In this document: piece by piece, positions 12,337-23,053 of the stretch
Position numbering within the stretch: the stretch's first letter is position 1
Layout: every line of letters begins with the position of its first letter
NCBI RefSeq assembly: GCF_000003855.2
Contig: NW_003101659.1
Span: 275,475 to 339,474, forward strand
Direction: 5' to 3'
Source of the DNA: Blastomyces gilchristii SLH14081
Taxonomy: Eukaryota; Ascomycota; Eurotiomycetes; Onygenales; Ajellomycetaceae
Length of the DNA: 64,000 nt
The notes under the pieces: generated by a model
Database searches by the model: none
What the model was told of the DNA's origin: nothing
What the model saw: the letters and a program-made list of their open reading frames with translations, nothing else
Made by a program: the position numbers and the translations under genes

Positions 12337-12802
12337 TAACAGGATCCTGTTTCTTCAGTCATTTGTATTCTAATATTCCATTTTCATTGTGTGAAAATGC
12401 TGGCGCCTAGGGTCTAGTCAATAAACACTCGTGAATTTCTAGGGTTCTTTATATAAATTCCAAGCAAGGTGTTCGCACCTTTTTCAATACGAGCAGATTT
12501 GACTAATGTAAGCCGCGATTCGATCGCTTAGTTATCCCATTGAGCCGCGGCCAGGGATCTCCATCCTGGTTACTTTTCTCCAGTTCTGTGGTTGCCACTG
12601 GTTGGGGGCGGCTGGTACATATCTTCGGCGAAAGCTCGACCAAGACATAGGCTGGGAACCGCTGAACGACCGCCGCCGCTGCAACCATCTGAACATCCAC
12701 TTCTGACCTGGACAACCCTTCTTCCGACCCCTCACCCATTTCCAACCACCTCACGCTCAACCACACCCTTTTGCTACTCTCTCTCCTAGTCAAGTGTTTA
12801 TC
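12337..12802. other. Intergenic PRP19-RING gene
   Basis: 466 bp tandem spacer: PRP19 3' UTR and the RING-gene promoter/5' UTR. Pyrimidine-rich just before the next start. No other feature seen. Confidence 0.4.
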
Positions 12803-14138
12803 ATGAATGGAGACCCGAGTATTCAACTTTTGACTGCCCGACAGTCGAGAAAAGTAAGCATCATCCTCCCTCGTCACTTCCGCTACCTTTATCCACTGCC
12901 CCTGCTAGCATTCACCACCACCGCTGGGATATCACCTTTAGCTAACTCTTTTGCTTTCATGATTGCTTCTAGCGACCGCACCATGAGATGATAAATTCGC
13001 ATTCTGAAAGCCGGAGCACATCTCCATGGGATTACGCAGAGCCGTCTGGTTCGAATTCGAATCCTGGGTCCCGGGTCTTCTCCAGCCATCGACCAACACT
13101 TCCACCCCTACCACACCTGAGATTTCCAGGCGACGGCTACGATTTCAGAAGACCAGTCATGGCGACCGCATCAGCACCTAGTTCCTCTCCCCCTCCTCTC
13201 CCTCAACAAGATAACGTTATCGATTTGACAGAGGAGCCTGATCACGTTCTGTCAGACAGAGCCACTCAGACACCTCTACGACAAGCAGCCAGCAGGAATT
13301 CACGTCCACCTCGATTTGGAAGAAATATTATGGCAGATGTTGTTGATCTGGAGGAAGAGTCAACTACAAACGAGCCCCAACAGTATTCAAGCCCAGAAGT
13401 ACAGTTCCTAGGCACTCAAATACGGCCGGCGGAAGAAACTCGTCAAAATGAGAATAGCCACCGAAATCGAGAAGCCCCTCCTACGTTAAGAGGCTCTAGT
13501 CTCGTGGACATGATTAGGAGAATTCGCGGAAGCGGGCCGCCTTCCTCATACTTGCAGCGGCAGCAAACAATCCGAGAAGAAATGAGCTTGAGGAGCCGCA
13601 ACCTTGCACGTATTTTCCCTACCAACATTTCTCCGTTTTGGCTCGGGGAACGGCCCATTCAGGTTGAAGTGGAGGATGATTTCCCCATTGAATTGAATTA
13701 CAGAACGGCCGGATTCGGGTCGGGCGAGACACGACGAACACCCGCGTATGTGGCTCCGTCAGCGCCGCCTCCAGGGTTTACAACGACTGTCGGGGAGGAT
13801 GAGGTTGTGATTTGTCCCAACTGTGACCACGAACTAGGGACTGGTGATGATGCAGTGCAGAAGCAAATATGGGTGGCTAAGCCATGTGGACATGTACGAT
13901 TGATTCTGCCCCTCTGTTTTCTCTTCAGCGGCCTCACGTTCGTTGCCTTTATCTAAACAGCATTCACTAACTATATTCATAGGTTTATTGTGGCCAATGT
14001 ACGAAATACCGAGCGCGTTCGAGAAAGCGGGCAGACAGTGCCGACTCTCCGAAAACGAAACCATTTGCGAAATGTGTCGTACCCGACTGCGGCAAGATGG
14101 TTAGCCAACCACGTGCGATGTTTCAAATCTATCTCTAG
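12803..14138 (+). CDS. RING-type zinc finger protein with SIM-like motifs (possible SUMO-targeted ubiquitin ligase)
   Basis: Exons 12803-12853, 12973-13893 and 13983-14138 give 375 aa. Two hydrophobic-acidic motifs, NVIDLTEEPD and ADVVDLEEES, look like SUMO-interaction motifs. The C-terminus has a RING-like Cys/His set: CPNC, CGHVYCGQC, then CVVPDC after a basic insert, reading C-x2-C ... C-x-H-x2-C-x2-C ... C-x4-C. The middle is Pro/Ser-rich and disordered. SIMs followed by a C-terminal RING is the layout of Slx5/Rfp1/RNF4-type ligases that ubiquitylate SUMOylated nuclear proteins, so I infer that role; exact orthology is uncertain. The last exon is needed to complete the RING, and the splice after CGH restores CGHVYC. 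Confidence 0.8.
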
Positions 14139-14793
14139 CTCTGTTCTTCTTCTTTTTTCTTCTTCTCTTCCCCCCCCCCCCCCCTTGTTGCTATACCTTT
14201 CCCTTTGGTTTCTTTTTGTTACAAGCATAGCGAGGGTATGGAACTGCATAATGATTTGTACATATATACCATTTTATGGACTAGGGCACATTAGGATTTT
14301 AGAGAAATTGTTTTATTGTAGCTGCGGTGTTACATGCCCCTGATTTCTATGATTTGTTGAATCCCGTGCATTTTTACTTCTTTACGAAGTATTTTATTGT
14401 TACGACGCCTGAAGCGTAATACATAGAGTGATTAGTAGCTGATGTACCGCAGGAAAAGATGAACCGCTCGTCAACTGGAGGCTCTTCTAACCCTTTTAAA
14501 GCTTCTATTATACATATAAAGAAATACAAGACATTATTCCAGTCTATGTGACCCATCGAATCCAGAACAAAAGTAAATATACTTCCAAATCAAACAACGA
14601 AATAAAATGCAAAATGCACACATATATATAAAACAATAGCGATGCACAATCGCTCAGATCCTGACCTTATTGGTCTGTGAAATCGTTCATAAAGCCCATT
14701 TCCTTTTCAAACACCAGCGCGGCCGGCGTGGACTCACCACACCACCAAACATGACATATAGCGGTTCGTAATCCCACCGCGTCCCATCCCACA
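14139..14793. other. Convergent spacer RING gene / mL43
   Basis: 655 bp tail-to-tail spacer. It starts with a T-rich stretch and a C15 run at 14170-14184 and is otherwise AT-rich. No gene seen. Confidence 0.5.
14170..14184. repeat. Poly-C (15 nt)
   Basis: Uninterrupted run of C, 32 nt after the RING gene stop codon, in its probable 3' UTR. Confidence 0.9.
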
Positions 14794-15398
14794 TCATACC
14801 GTCTTGACATCGCCATGATAAGGACTCCAAATGCCTCTCACACTCTCATTCAAACTGGACACAGGCTTCCTGACTCTTCTCAACTTCTCTCCGCTAGCCT
14901 CCTTGAGCAGCAACGCCTTCGCTAGGATCTGTTCTTTCTCGAGGTTGCGGACGCACACGGCCTTTTCACGGCCATTGATGTAGTGACCTTTGATCACGGG
15001 GTGTTTCTTCGGTCGGGGGGATACGCGGATTTCTATCTGTGGGTTTGCGGCGGCGAAGGAGGGGAGGGTGTATTTGAGAAATGCACTAGGTGGGTGGAGG
15101 GGGGATTGTAAGCTCCGAACTCTCGAGGCTCCGAGTTTCTGCCTGAATGGTCTTTGTGTGTTCTCTCCTCTGTTTTTGCTTCTTTCGCTGGGGAAACTGG
15201 GGCGGAACTCACTTCATCCCTCTTGAGCTACCGGCCCAGTCGCAATAATGAAAGTCGAGCCGTTTGCATTGGAGGATAAAGGCGCCTACGCCATTCTGCG
15301 CCGTTGAATTTCATTAGTCTCGGAGAATTCTTCATGGTAGAGAGCGAAATAACACATACTCGGCTGGTAGCCACTGTTCGGATTCCTTGGATAGGCAT
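14794..15398 (-). CDS. MRPL51: Mitochondrial large-subunit ribosomal protein mL43
   Basis: Component of the mitochondrial 54S ribosomal subunit. Exons 15398-15360, 15295-15213 and 15085-14794 give 137 aa, the normal length. The mature fold is visible: NGVGAFILQCKRLDFHYCDW, SSRGMNAFLKYTLPSF, then the strand/loop around KGHYINGREKAVCVRNLEKE, conserved from yeast MRPL51 to human mL43. The first exon encodes MPIQGIRTVATSR, a short basic leader that can direct mitochondrial import. The start was set by the strong GTATGT donor that joins this exon to NGVGAF. It is divergent from U1-70K. Confidence 0.93.
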
Positions 15399-15803
15399 TG
15401 CTGCGGTTGCTGTTTTCTATCGCACCATCCAAGCAATGATACTGTTGGTGGTTCGAATGTTCGACTTTGATGCCCAAGAGCGAAATAGACGCTGATTGGC
15501 TGGAGAGTACACAAGTGTTAGTCATCAGGCATTTCTTGAACTAGACCAGATATAGTAATAACCGCCCAGGCGCCCAGGCGCCCAGCCTAAATGCCTTATT
15601 CAGCACTTCGCCCAAGCAAAAGTCATTTCTGCAGCGGATTGGAGCAACCAGCAAATGTTGGCGCCTGTCTATTCTGAACACCACATCTCTCCGCGTGCTG
15701 AGTCGCTATCCTTAAGACCCATCAAATCCTGCTAGCGGATAAGGGGCGGGGAAGATACTGTCGCCCTAATCTCTGGAGAGACAGCGCTTCGTGTGCAGGA
15801 GCC
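15399..15803. promoter_or_regulatory. Divergent promoter mL43 / U1-70K
   Basis: 405 bp head-to-head spacer. Contains a GC-rich repeated motif cgcccaggcgcccaggcgccc near 15563-15585 that could be a regulatory element; no known site assigned. Confidence 0.45.
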
Positions 15804-17430
15804 ATGACAGACAAGCTTCCGCCAAACCTCCTCGCGCTCTTCGCGCCTCGTCCTCCCTTGCGCTATATACCTCCTGCTGATCGCGCCCCAGATGACATAG
15901 AACCAAGCAAGATCGGTGGAGTGGCACAGTTCGTCGATGAGCTACAGAAATATGGCGAAGAGGTGCCCTACAATGCCACTGAGAGCTGGCTTCAGCGAAA
16001 GGCGAGGCTGAAAGAGGAGAAGAAAGCAAAGCTTGAGAAACATCTTACTGAGGGTCTTAAGGAGTGTATGTGTTCCAAACCTTTTAAACTATGAAATCCC
16101 CTTGGGTATAAAGTATAAGTATCTATTAGAGTCTTACTGACGCGCTTTTCTTTTTTTCGAACCTGACAGATAATCCCAATAATGACCCTCAAGTCCGAGG
16201 TGATGCTTTTAAGACGCTGTTCGTGTCGCGGCTTAGCTACGATGTGACAGAAGCTGATTTGGAACGGGAGTTTGGCCGTTTCGGTCCGATCGAACGGGTA
16301 TGTGCTCATTCCACAAGCAAAGTACTCCCTGAAAGAAAATAGGGGTATAAGAGCTGACATATGCAAATACGTACCTCCTAGATTCGAATTGTCGTAGATA
16401 CTCACAATCCAAAGAAGAACCCTAAGAAACCACACAGAGGCTATGCTTTTATCGTCTATGAGCGTGAGCAGGATATGAAGGGTACAGAATCCCAAGCACT
16501 GCAAAATCCCCTCCCCTTTCCCGTCCATCAAGTTTCCTAGTGGACTCTTTTTCTTTCTTTTTCCCCCCTTCAACAATCCCCGCTGGAGCAATGAGGCAAG
16601 GTAATCAGATCCATAACTAATGCTATCGGGAATTTACTTGGGTACGTGTAGCGGCCTACAAAGAGACAGATGGTATCCGTATCAAAGACCGCCGCGTATT
16701 AGTCGATGTTGAGCGCGGTCGTACGGTGAAAGGCTGGAAGCCACGCCGGTTTGGTGGTGGTCTAGGTGGGAGAGGATATACCAAATCCATGCCCGCCCGT
16801 CCAATGGGTCCAGGTGGCTTCGCGCCCTCCGGTCCAGGTGGGTTCCGCGGCGGTGGCTTTGGCGGGAGAGGTGGGTTCCGTGGTGGGTTCCGTGGTGACC
16901 GTGGATTTGGTGGACGAGGTGGTATTGGATACCAGGGCGGGCCAGGTGGCCGCAGCGCATTTGGCGCCTCTAATGGAGTTGGTGGCCAGGCACCGCCAAA
17001 TGCGCCTTCAGGTCCAGGCGGGGGACGCAGTGGAGGCTATGGAGGTGGTGCAAATGGGCATGATGGCATGGGTGGGTATGGTGATTCTAGACGAGGTGGT
17101 GCCTATGATGATAGAGCAGGACATCGTGGAGGTGGTAGGCATGAACGAGAAGCTCGCGGTATAACTGGAAGCAATCGTGAGCCGGTAAGACCCCGTGATG
17201 GATTTGGGGACCGTGACCGTGACCGTGATCGTGACAGGGACCGGGACCGGGACCGGGGTGGAGACCGTGGTAGGGGGGGAGATAGGGACAGAGACCGTGA
17301 TTACCGAGACAGAGACCGCGATCGCGATCGGGATAGAGATAGGTATGGGCGACGGGATGATGAGTATTCGCGAAAACGATATCACGAAGGCGACGCTTAC
17401 GATGACCCCCGGAGCAAAAGGAGATACTGA
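15804..17430 (+). CDS. SNP1: U1 snRNP 70 kDa protein (U1-70K/Snp1)
   Basis: Binds U1 snRNA stem-loop I and helps recognise 5' splice sites. Exons 15804-16065, 16170-16297, 16382-16481 and 16652-17430 give 422 aa. The N-terminus [20 protein letters not shown], with PPADRAP, is the U1-70K N-terminal domain. The RRM has RNP2 [11 protein letters not shown] and RNP1 [10 protein letters not shown]. After the RRM come [20 protein letters not shown], a long RGG/GGF-rich region, then an Arg/Asp (RD) alternating domain in place of the metazoan RS domain, ending SKRRY. The RD repeats also create spurious open frames on the opposite strand. Confidence 0.96.
17209..17346 (+). repeat. Hexanucleotide-like GACCGT/GACCGG coding repeat
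   Basis: Imperfect tandem units encoding Arg-Asp dipeptides in the U1-70K tail; unit sequence drifts between GACCGT, GATCGT, GACAGG and GACCGG. Confidence 0.8.
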
Positions 17431-18465
17431 ACACCCTATCTTCTCATTCTACAACGACGGTTTGTTGGTGGGTATCTTCAGTTCTTCGATTTTCTCTTTG
17501 ACCCAATTTCGTCCGTCCAGGGTAAGGTGGAGGTATTCGCGAAAACAACCATTTATCCGTTGGTCTGGTATTGTTATAAAATCTTCCACTATCCAAGATG
17601 ACGACCACGCCGATTGCGATCCCTGCACGCCCGCAACTCTTTTCATAGAATATTTTATTTTCTCGCCATCAATCGATCCGTAGCCATACCCCCCCACTAG
17701 GTCATATTTTGTCGGCTCGATTGGATGGCTTTGTATGATTTCTTATATTTCTCCTTTTTTCCCCGTACCTAAGTGGCACCGGGCCTTTCCTTTTCCCGAT
17801 TTCCTTTGTTTGTTTCGCTCCTTGTTGTATTTATTGGTGGGTAAGTATGTATTTTAGGAGAGCTGTTTGGGAATGAATACAGAAGAAAGAAAGAAACAAG
17901 GAATGAATGAGGGTGAAAGAGAAAGAAATGGTGCTACTAAAGGAAGTTCGAGGTAAGATCGGGTAAGGCTATTTGGCTAGTCCAAATATTCTTCGCATTG
18001 ATCTTTCACAAGTTGTGCGAATAGCTCTGTTTGCTCATGGTTGTGCTTATATTCTTTTGTCTGTCTTGATATCTACGGTTTTTATTTTGCGTTGACTGGT
18101 ACTCACATTGAACATTTCTCATGATAGGTAATTTGGGACTCATAGTAGAGCAAGAAGGCTGTCATCATGGTTTATTTTTATATAGGGAAATTCTTTTTCG
18201 CATCTTGAATTCTTCGCACTTCCCAAGAATGGCATCCCCAAAGTCAGTAATCCCATAGAAAGCAGGCGAGAGGAAATGCAAAGAAGTAAAAGTAAGATTA
18301 AGAAAGAACAAAAACGAAAATCACAAACGCCTTTACTCAAACTCCATGATCATGCCACTTCAGATTCCCATTTCTATCCTCCACAATATTAACAACCCCT
18401 CGACCCCCAGCCAGGAAAAAAAAATAAAATTCAACCCGTCAACCGTTAACCGTTAACCGTCAAGC
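17431..18465. other. Convergent spacer U1-70K / MRT4
   Basis: About 1 kb of 3'-flanking sequence for two converging genes. T-rich and A-rich patches; aaccgttaaccgttaaccgtcaa near 18438-18462 is a short tandem of AACCGTT. No gene seen. Confidence 0.5.
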
Positions 18466-19272
18466 TCAATCCGCCATATCCTGATCCTTCTCCAAAATAA
18501 CAACAGACCCATCCTGCCGATTCCACTGTGCCTTCATCTCGACCCTAAACTCCGCAACCGCCACTCCAAAGATCTTCAACAACGTCGTCTGTCTCGAATC
18601 CAACGTATCCCCAGCCTTACACACCTGATACCCATCCCCATCCATCTCCAACACAACCTTACCCGCAATCAACCTCGTCGGCACACCTAGCTTGCGTAGC
18701 GTCGGCTCAATCGTGTGGCTGAGCGGCTCGTCCAGGTTGCTGGGCACCTCGCCCGCATGTGAATATACGATGCCGCTGGGGATTGTGAAGGAGCGGGGCG
18801 TGACGGTGCCGGCGCGCGCGAAGTCGGTGGGGTGGAATGAGTCGAAGAAATCGAGGACTGATTGGGGAGAGCGGGAGGTGAAGAGGAGGCCGACGGCGCC
18901 GGTTAGGTAGGGGGATAGTTTTTCGAGATTGGGGGCACAGGCGGTCTCGGGGGTGTTGCCGAGGGCGACGGCCATTACTTTTGTTTTTCCGAAGAAGAGG
19001 CTGGGGGGTTGTTAGATATACATGCACACATATATATTTGTCTTAGGTCGAGTAAGGGGATAGGATATTACTACATACCGGGAATCAGAAAACTCAGTCC
19101 TCACGTCTTTTAAATATGTATTCCGCATGTTATCCACCGAGAATAAGAAGATATGATCGTATTGAGTGACGGCCGTTTGAATATTAGCGAACAACCGTCT
19201 AGTCTGCTCCTTGTGAGACTTTTTGGCGACTTTGGACTCATGGACCAACCGCGCCCGCTTGGAGACAGGCAT
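18466..19272 (-). CDS. MRT4: Ribosome assembly factor Mrt4
   Basis: Nucleolar paralogue of ribosomal stalk protein P0 that holds the P0 site on pre-60S particles until exchange in late maturation. Exons 19272-19079 and 19000-18466 give 242 aa. The start MPVSKRARLVHESKVAKKSH is the Mrt4 signature, followed by the uL10 fold: IFLFSVDNMRNTYLKDVRTE, then RLFFGKTKVMAVALG across the splice, then SRSPQSVLDFFDSFHPTDFA. The C-terminal half carries the domain-II insertion (VPTRLIAGKVVLEMDGDGYQ), lacking the acidic stalk-binding tail of P0 as expected. It is divergent from MDM10. Confidence 0.95.
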
Positions 19273-19787
19273 GATGTGCGAGTATGTGTTTTTGTGTGTG
19301 CGTATGCGTGTGCGTGTGCAGGTGTACTCGTGAAGCTGTCGCGCCTTGGCTTATGGGAAATCGAGAGACTGAAGAACCAGATGAACGGATATATATATAT
19401 ATATATTATTCCCTCTCCGCCTCTCTAGTAATTTTTTCTCTCGTCTGCTTTATATTTTATAGATTTTCCCTTTTTTTTTTTTTTTTTTTTTTGCCTGATA
19501 TCAAAAATTAAACGTTCCGCCGTTGACGGAACAACGTTGATACGGGGCAGATAACGCTAGTCCTAACTAGGAAATAAGCTACAATTAGATAAGCGTTAGC
19601 CTGGCATCATCGCGATCTTTTGGCGCGGAGGAGCGAACGATGCGTTCAGGGAGTCAACGGAAAACGGAAAAGGGATGCAATAGATATTCTATATATTAGC
19701 AATTCCATTCCTACGTACATGCATGGCTCCTCGCGCGCCGATGAATAACCCATAGAGTTCGGTGCTGACCATCTCTCAATTCCCAAC
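19273..19787. promoter_or_regulatory. Divergent promoter MRT4 / MDM10
   Basis: 515 bp head-to-head spacer containing GT-rich sequence (about 19283-19325), (AT)n at 19389-19406 and T22 at 19471-19492. Long poly(dT) is a common nucleosome-depleting promoter feature in fungi. Confidence 0.55.
19471..19492. repeat. Poly-T (22 nt)
   Basis: Uninterrupted T run between MRT4 and MDM10 starts. Confidence 0.95.
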
Positions 19788-21282
19788 ATGCGTGATTTCA
19801 TGGACTACATCCAGCTTGCATTCTACGATGCTTCCAAGTGGAACCGCGACAATTCCTACTCACAGCTAACAACTACGGCGAATGGTATGTTGTCGCAGAA
19901 AGCTTCTCTGCCGTGATTCGTCTACCTGGTATCATATTCAGAATGAACAGTGCGCTTACATCATTTTTACAGCGCTCCTCGATTTCTCTACGCCTGAACG
20001 GCTGAAGGTGAATCTATCTTCACTTTCAACCCCCCACTTCGCGACGACGTATACCCTCGGCACGGTGGGATTAATAGATGGCTCTATATCCTATTTATTC
20101 ACTACAATTCCACTTCACGATACCCCCAGCCGAAGCACTTTAATACCGCTCCGCAAACTTGTCCCAGGTTACCGACAGATCTACCCCCCTTCTCTTCCCC
20201 CTGCGTTCCCGGCAGCAGATGGGCGAGACGGAGATCTAGCTATCGGAGGCACCGAGGGGGACCTGAAGAAAAAAGCCACGTTACTACATGCGACACTGCA
20301 TCTCCCGCCTCCGACTACGCTCACAGGATCATTCCTCCGCCGTTTATCGCCTACTACCCAACTCTCTCTTGCGTTTTGTTCAAGCCGGGCTCCCGCATCC
20401 AAGTCCGCACCCCAGGCAACGTTAGTTACTCAGATATTATATGATACTGGAAAATACAACTCAGAATTTCTGTTCAGTACGGACAATGCACTATTTGGGT
20501 TCAAGGGGCTTTGGAACTTCGGGCCGGATCCGAGGAAGCAGAACCAGAACGGAGGAGACCCCGCACGGGAGCCATGCCGGTCTTTACTCTCTCTCCTTTC
20601 AGCGGGCGGGGAGGTATATTATTCTCCCGTTTCTTCCGTCGTAGGTCTATCTACCGGTCTGCGATTTACTACTTTACCCGCCGCCACCGAAAACCCACAT
20701 TCCACATTCCCTTACACTCTAACATTGACATTAACACCCCTAACCGGCTCCATGTCAACAACATATTCACTCCTCGCCTCCCCAAATCTCGCATTCAGCT
20801 CCCGCTTCGGCTTCAACGTCTATAGCTGGGAGAGCGAGATGGTAGCCGGCTGCGAATTATGGCGCCGGAGCAAAAAGCTACACACGTTGCAGAGAAACTC
20901 TTCTCCGCTTTTTGCTGTAGATGATTTGACCTGGGCGAGACGCAAGATGGGCTTACAGGACGCTGCAGTCTCCGTACATTCCGAGCGTGATGATCTTCCA
21001 GGCATCCAGCGCTACGACCACGACATGCACCATCATACCCAGCGTCCCCACGCTTCCGATTCGGTAATTAAGGTCCGGGTCGACCAGTCCTGGAATATCC
21101 GTGCATTGTGGGAAGGCCGGGTTAAGGAGCTAGTTGTGAGTGCTGGTATTGCGCTGGGACCGAAGTCGCGGTCGTCGCTGTCATATGCGTCTTCACTTGC
21201 TGCGAGCGGGCCCGGTGCTGCTGGTGGGCTGAGCTCGTATGGATGGAAGAGTGTTGGTGTGTCAGTGTTATACTCGTCGTGA
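19788..21282 (+). CDS. MDM10: Mdm10, mitochondrial outer membrane beta-barrel (ERMES/SAM)
   Basis: Beta-barrel subunit of the ER-mitochondria encounter structure and of the SAM holo-complex, needed for tubular mitochondria. Exons 19788-19884 and 19973-21282 give 468 aa, in range for Pezizomycotina Mdm10. The start [20 protein letters not shown] is the family signature, and [20 protein letters not shown] and [19 protein letters not shown] follow. Later strands show the alternating pattern of an outer-membrane barrel, for example [20 protein letters not shown] and [20 protein letters not shown]. The C-terminus [15 protein letters not shown] resembles a beta-signal. Fungal-specific loop insertions (DPARE, HHHTQ) are present. 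Confidence 0.95.
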
Positions 21283-23053
21283 ATGATGGGGAGATATGTA
21301 GTGCTGTCACACGTGGCTTTTTTGACGGCCTATTGGGTAGGTGTTTAATTGGCCCCAGGGTGTGGTCATGCCAGGGTTCATTTCAGATGTCTCAGCATTG
21401 TGGGTTTTGGCTGCTCGTTTTTGTATATAATTGCTATATATCCCATGTATTTCACATAATTTTGGCGCCTCGAGAAAATGAGCCACATTGGAAGATACCT
21501 TTCTCTGATTAACAAATCCACGAGCCACCACCAGCTTTCGCAAGCATGTTGCGTTTGCCACTCTTATACAGATGACATCTTGATTCGAAGCTATAGGCAA
21601 AATGGACTTGGCAGGGCGTGTGAGTGGGGAGATCCCTTCCTTGTATCAATTCTCCCTCACTGAGCTGTTTGACATCCTGGTGTTAAGATGCTTAGAAGTG
21701 GAACGAATATGAAGATGATATTCCATTATTCCAGATATCTGCAAACGTGGTATATTTTCTACCGCGGATTGTACATGTACTGTATCTAGGTATCTAGGTA
21801 TGATACATCGACATGGGGTTTGGTACCAAGAGTTCAATCGGTTTCTCTCGTCAGTATGACGTTTTGAGTTTAGCATCTCACTGGCTAACTCTCCGCACAG
21901 CTTATGAACGCTAGGATGAATGAGGCGCTAATAAAATTGCCTTTAGCCAGGGTCTGTGCAGGTCAGTTGATATTTTCAATCCTTTTGATTAAACCTGGTT
22001 GTCTGAATGACAGTAATTGACAGCATTGACAGGCCCCAGCGACATGCCCTGGTAGTGTGCAGCTAGGTTTAGCGGCTTGGTAGTATTTAGCTATTTATTA
22101 TTGAGCAGCGGTTGAAGCAAGCAACTCTAGGGCTCCCCTTCGGCTTGAACTGGCCAAATAGTGGGGAATTCTTGCGGTTTCCCACGCTCGATAAGGAGGA
22201 GCCTTGCTCCCTGGGATTTGCGATTTGGTGGAGCAGAAGTGGTAGCACCCGTTAATATCACACCACTAATAATAACAATCAGTCAAACTCGGGATTATTT
22301 AAAGAACAGGAAGGGGTTTTCAATTTTCAGATCCTTCATACATTTCTCCATCGTAGACCGCCGACCAGCAGAGATTTATATGGTAAAATATGTATCTGCA
22401 TCACTCACACATGGGGTCAACCAGACCGGTTATTTAGACCATGTTCAACGTCAAGCGGCTCCCGAGGGCGCGAGAAAGGGCGAAAAATTGCAGACAGACA
22501 GACACAAAAATACGAGCGGTCATATTAAATAAAAAATAAATTCACTACCGCCATTGTAGGCCCCAACTCCCTAAGTGCGAGTCCTTGTACAGTACATACA
22601 TAGTTACATGTATTTATGTGCACGCATTGGCTGGATATGCAGTTTTGCCCTCTGGTGCTGGATAGAAAAGCCAAATATTTATTTTAGTTACATCGAAATG
22701 TCCTCAACTCTACTCAACTTCGTCCATTCAACACCTTCTAGCGTCTCCCACCAGCCTCCTCAACCCTCGCCAGCTGGATAGCGACAATCCTCAGCTGGTT
22801 TCTTCCGTGTGGCGTCGTCCTCTTTGCTTGTGTTTTCATTTTCCACCTTGTTTCGTCGTCGGCTTGAACCCCGAATTGTGCCTTCTCCCCGCTCTATTTC
22901 ATTAAATAAATACCCGCCAATAGTTACAGTCCGCCTCACGAGGATCTATTTGTCCGCCCTTTGTACTGTATGTACATGTACATCGCCTGAACTCCAGCAA
23001 CAGCAACAACAGCAGCGGGAATCGTCTATTGCAGCCTGCTCGAGTTCGAGTTC
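21283..23053. other. Long intergenic MDM10-DMA1
   Basis: 1.77 kb between two plus-strand genes. Holds the MDM10 3' UTR and, near 22700-23050, a pyrimidine/CAG-rich stretch likely to be the long 5' UTR of the FHA-RING gene. Open frames here start at non-ATG codons or lack family features. No RNA gene or transposon recognised. Confidence 0.5.

Noticed and set aside
13048..13065. ggttcgaattcgaatcc resembles a tRNA B box
   Set aside because: It lies inside the RING-gene coding exon, is a palindrome, and no A box or acceptor stem fits around it.
17209..17346. Regular short repeats that could suggest a CRISPR-like array
   Set aside because: Repeats are contiguous, coding and without spacers; the genome is eukaryotic.
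17008..17434. Antisense frames over the U1-70K RD domain
   Set aside because: Produced by the repeated GACCGT units; they give only Ser/Val/Ile or His/Gly repeats.
22161..22532. 123-codon plus-strand frame in the MDM10-DMA1 spacer
   Set aside because: No homology recognised, mixed composition, and no splice or family support.
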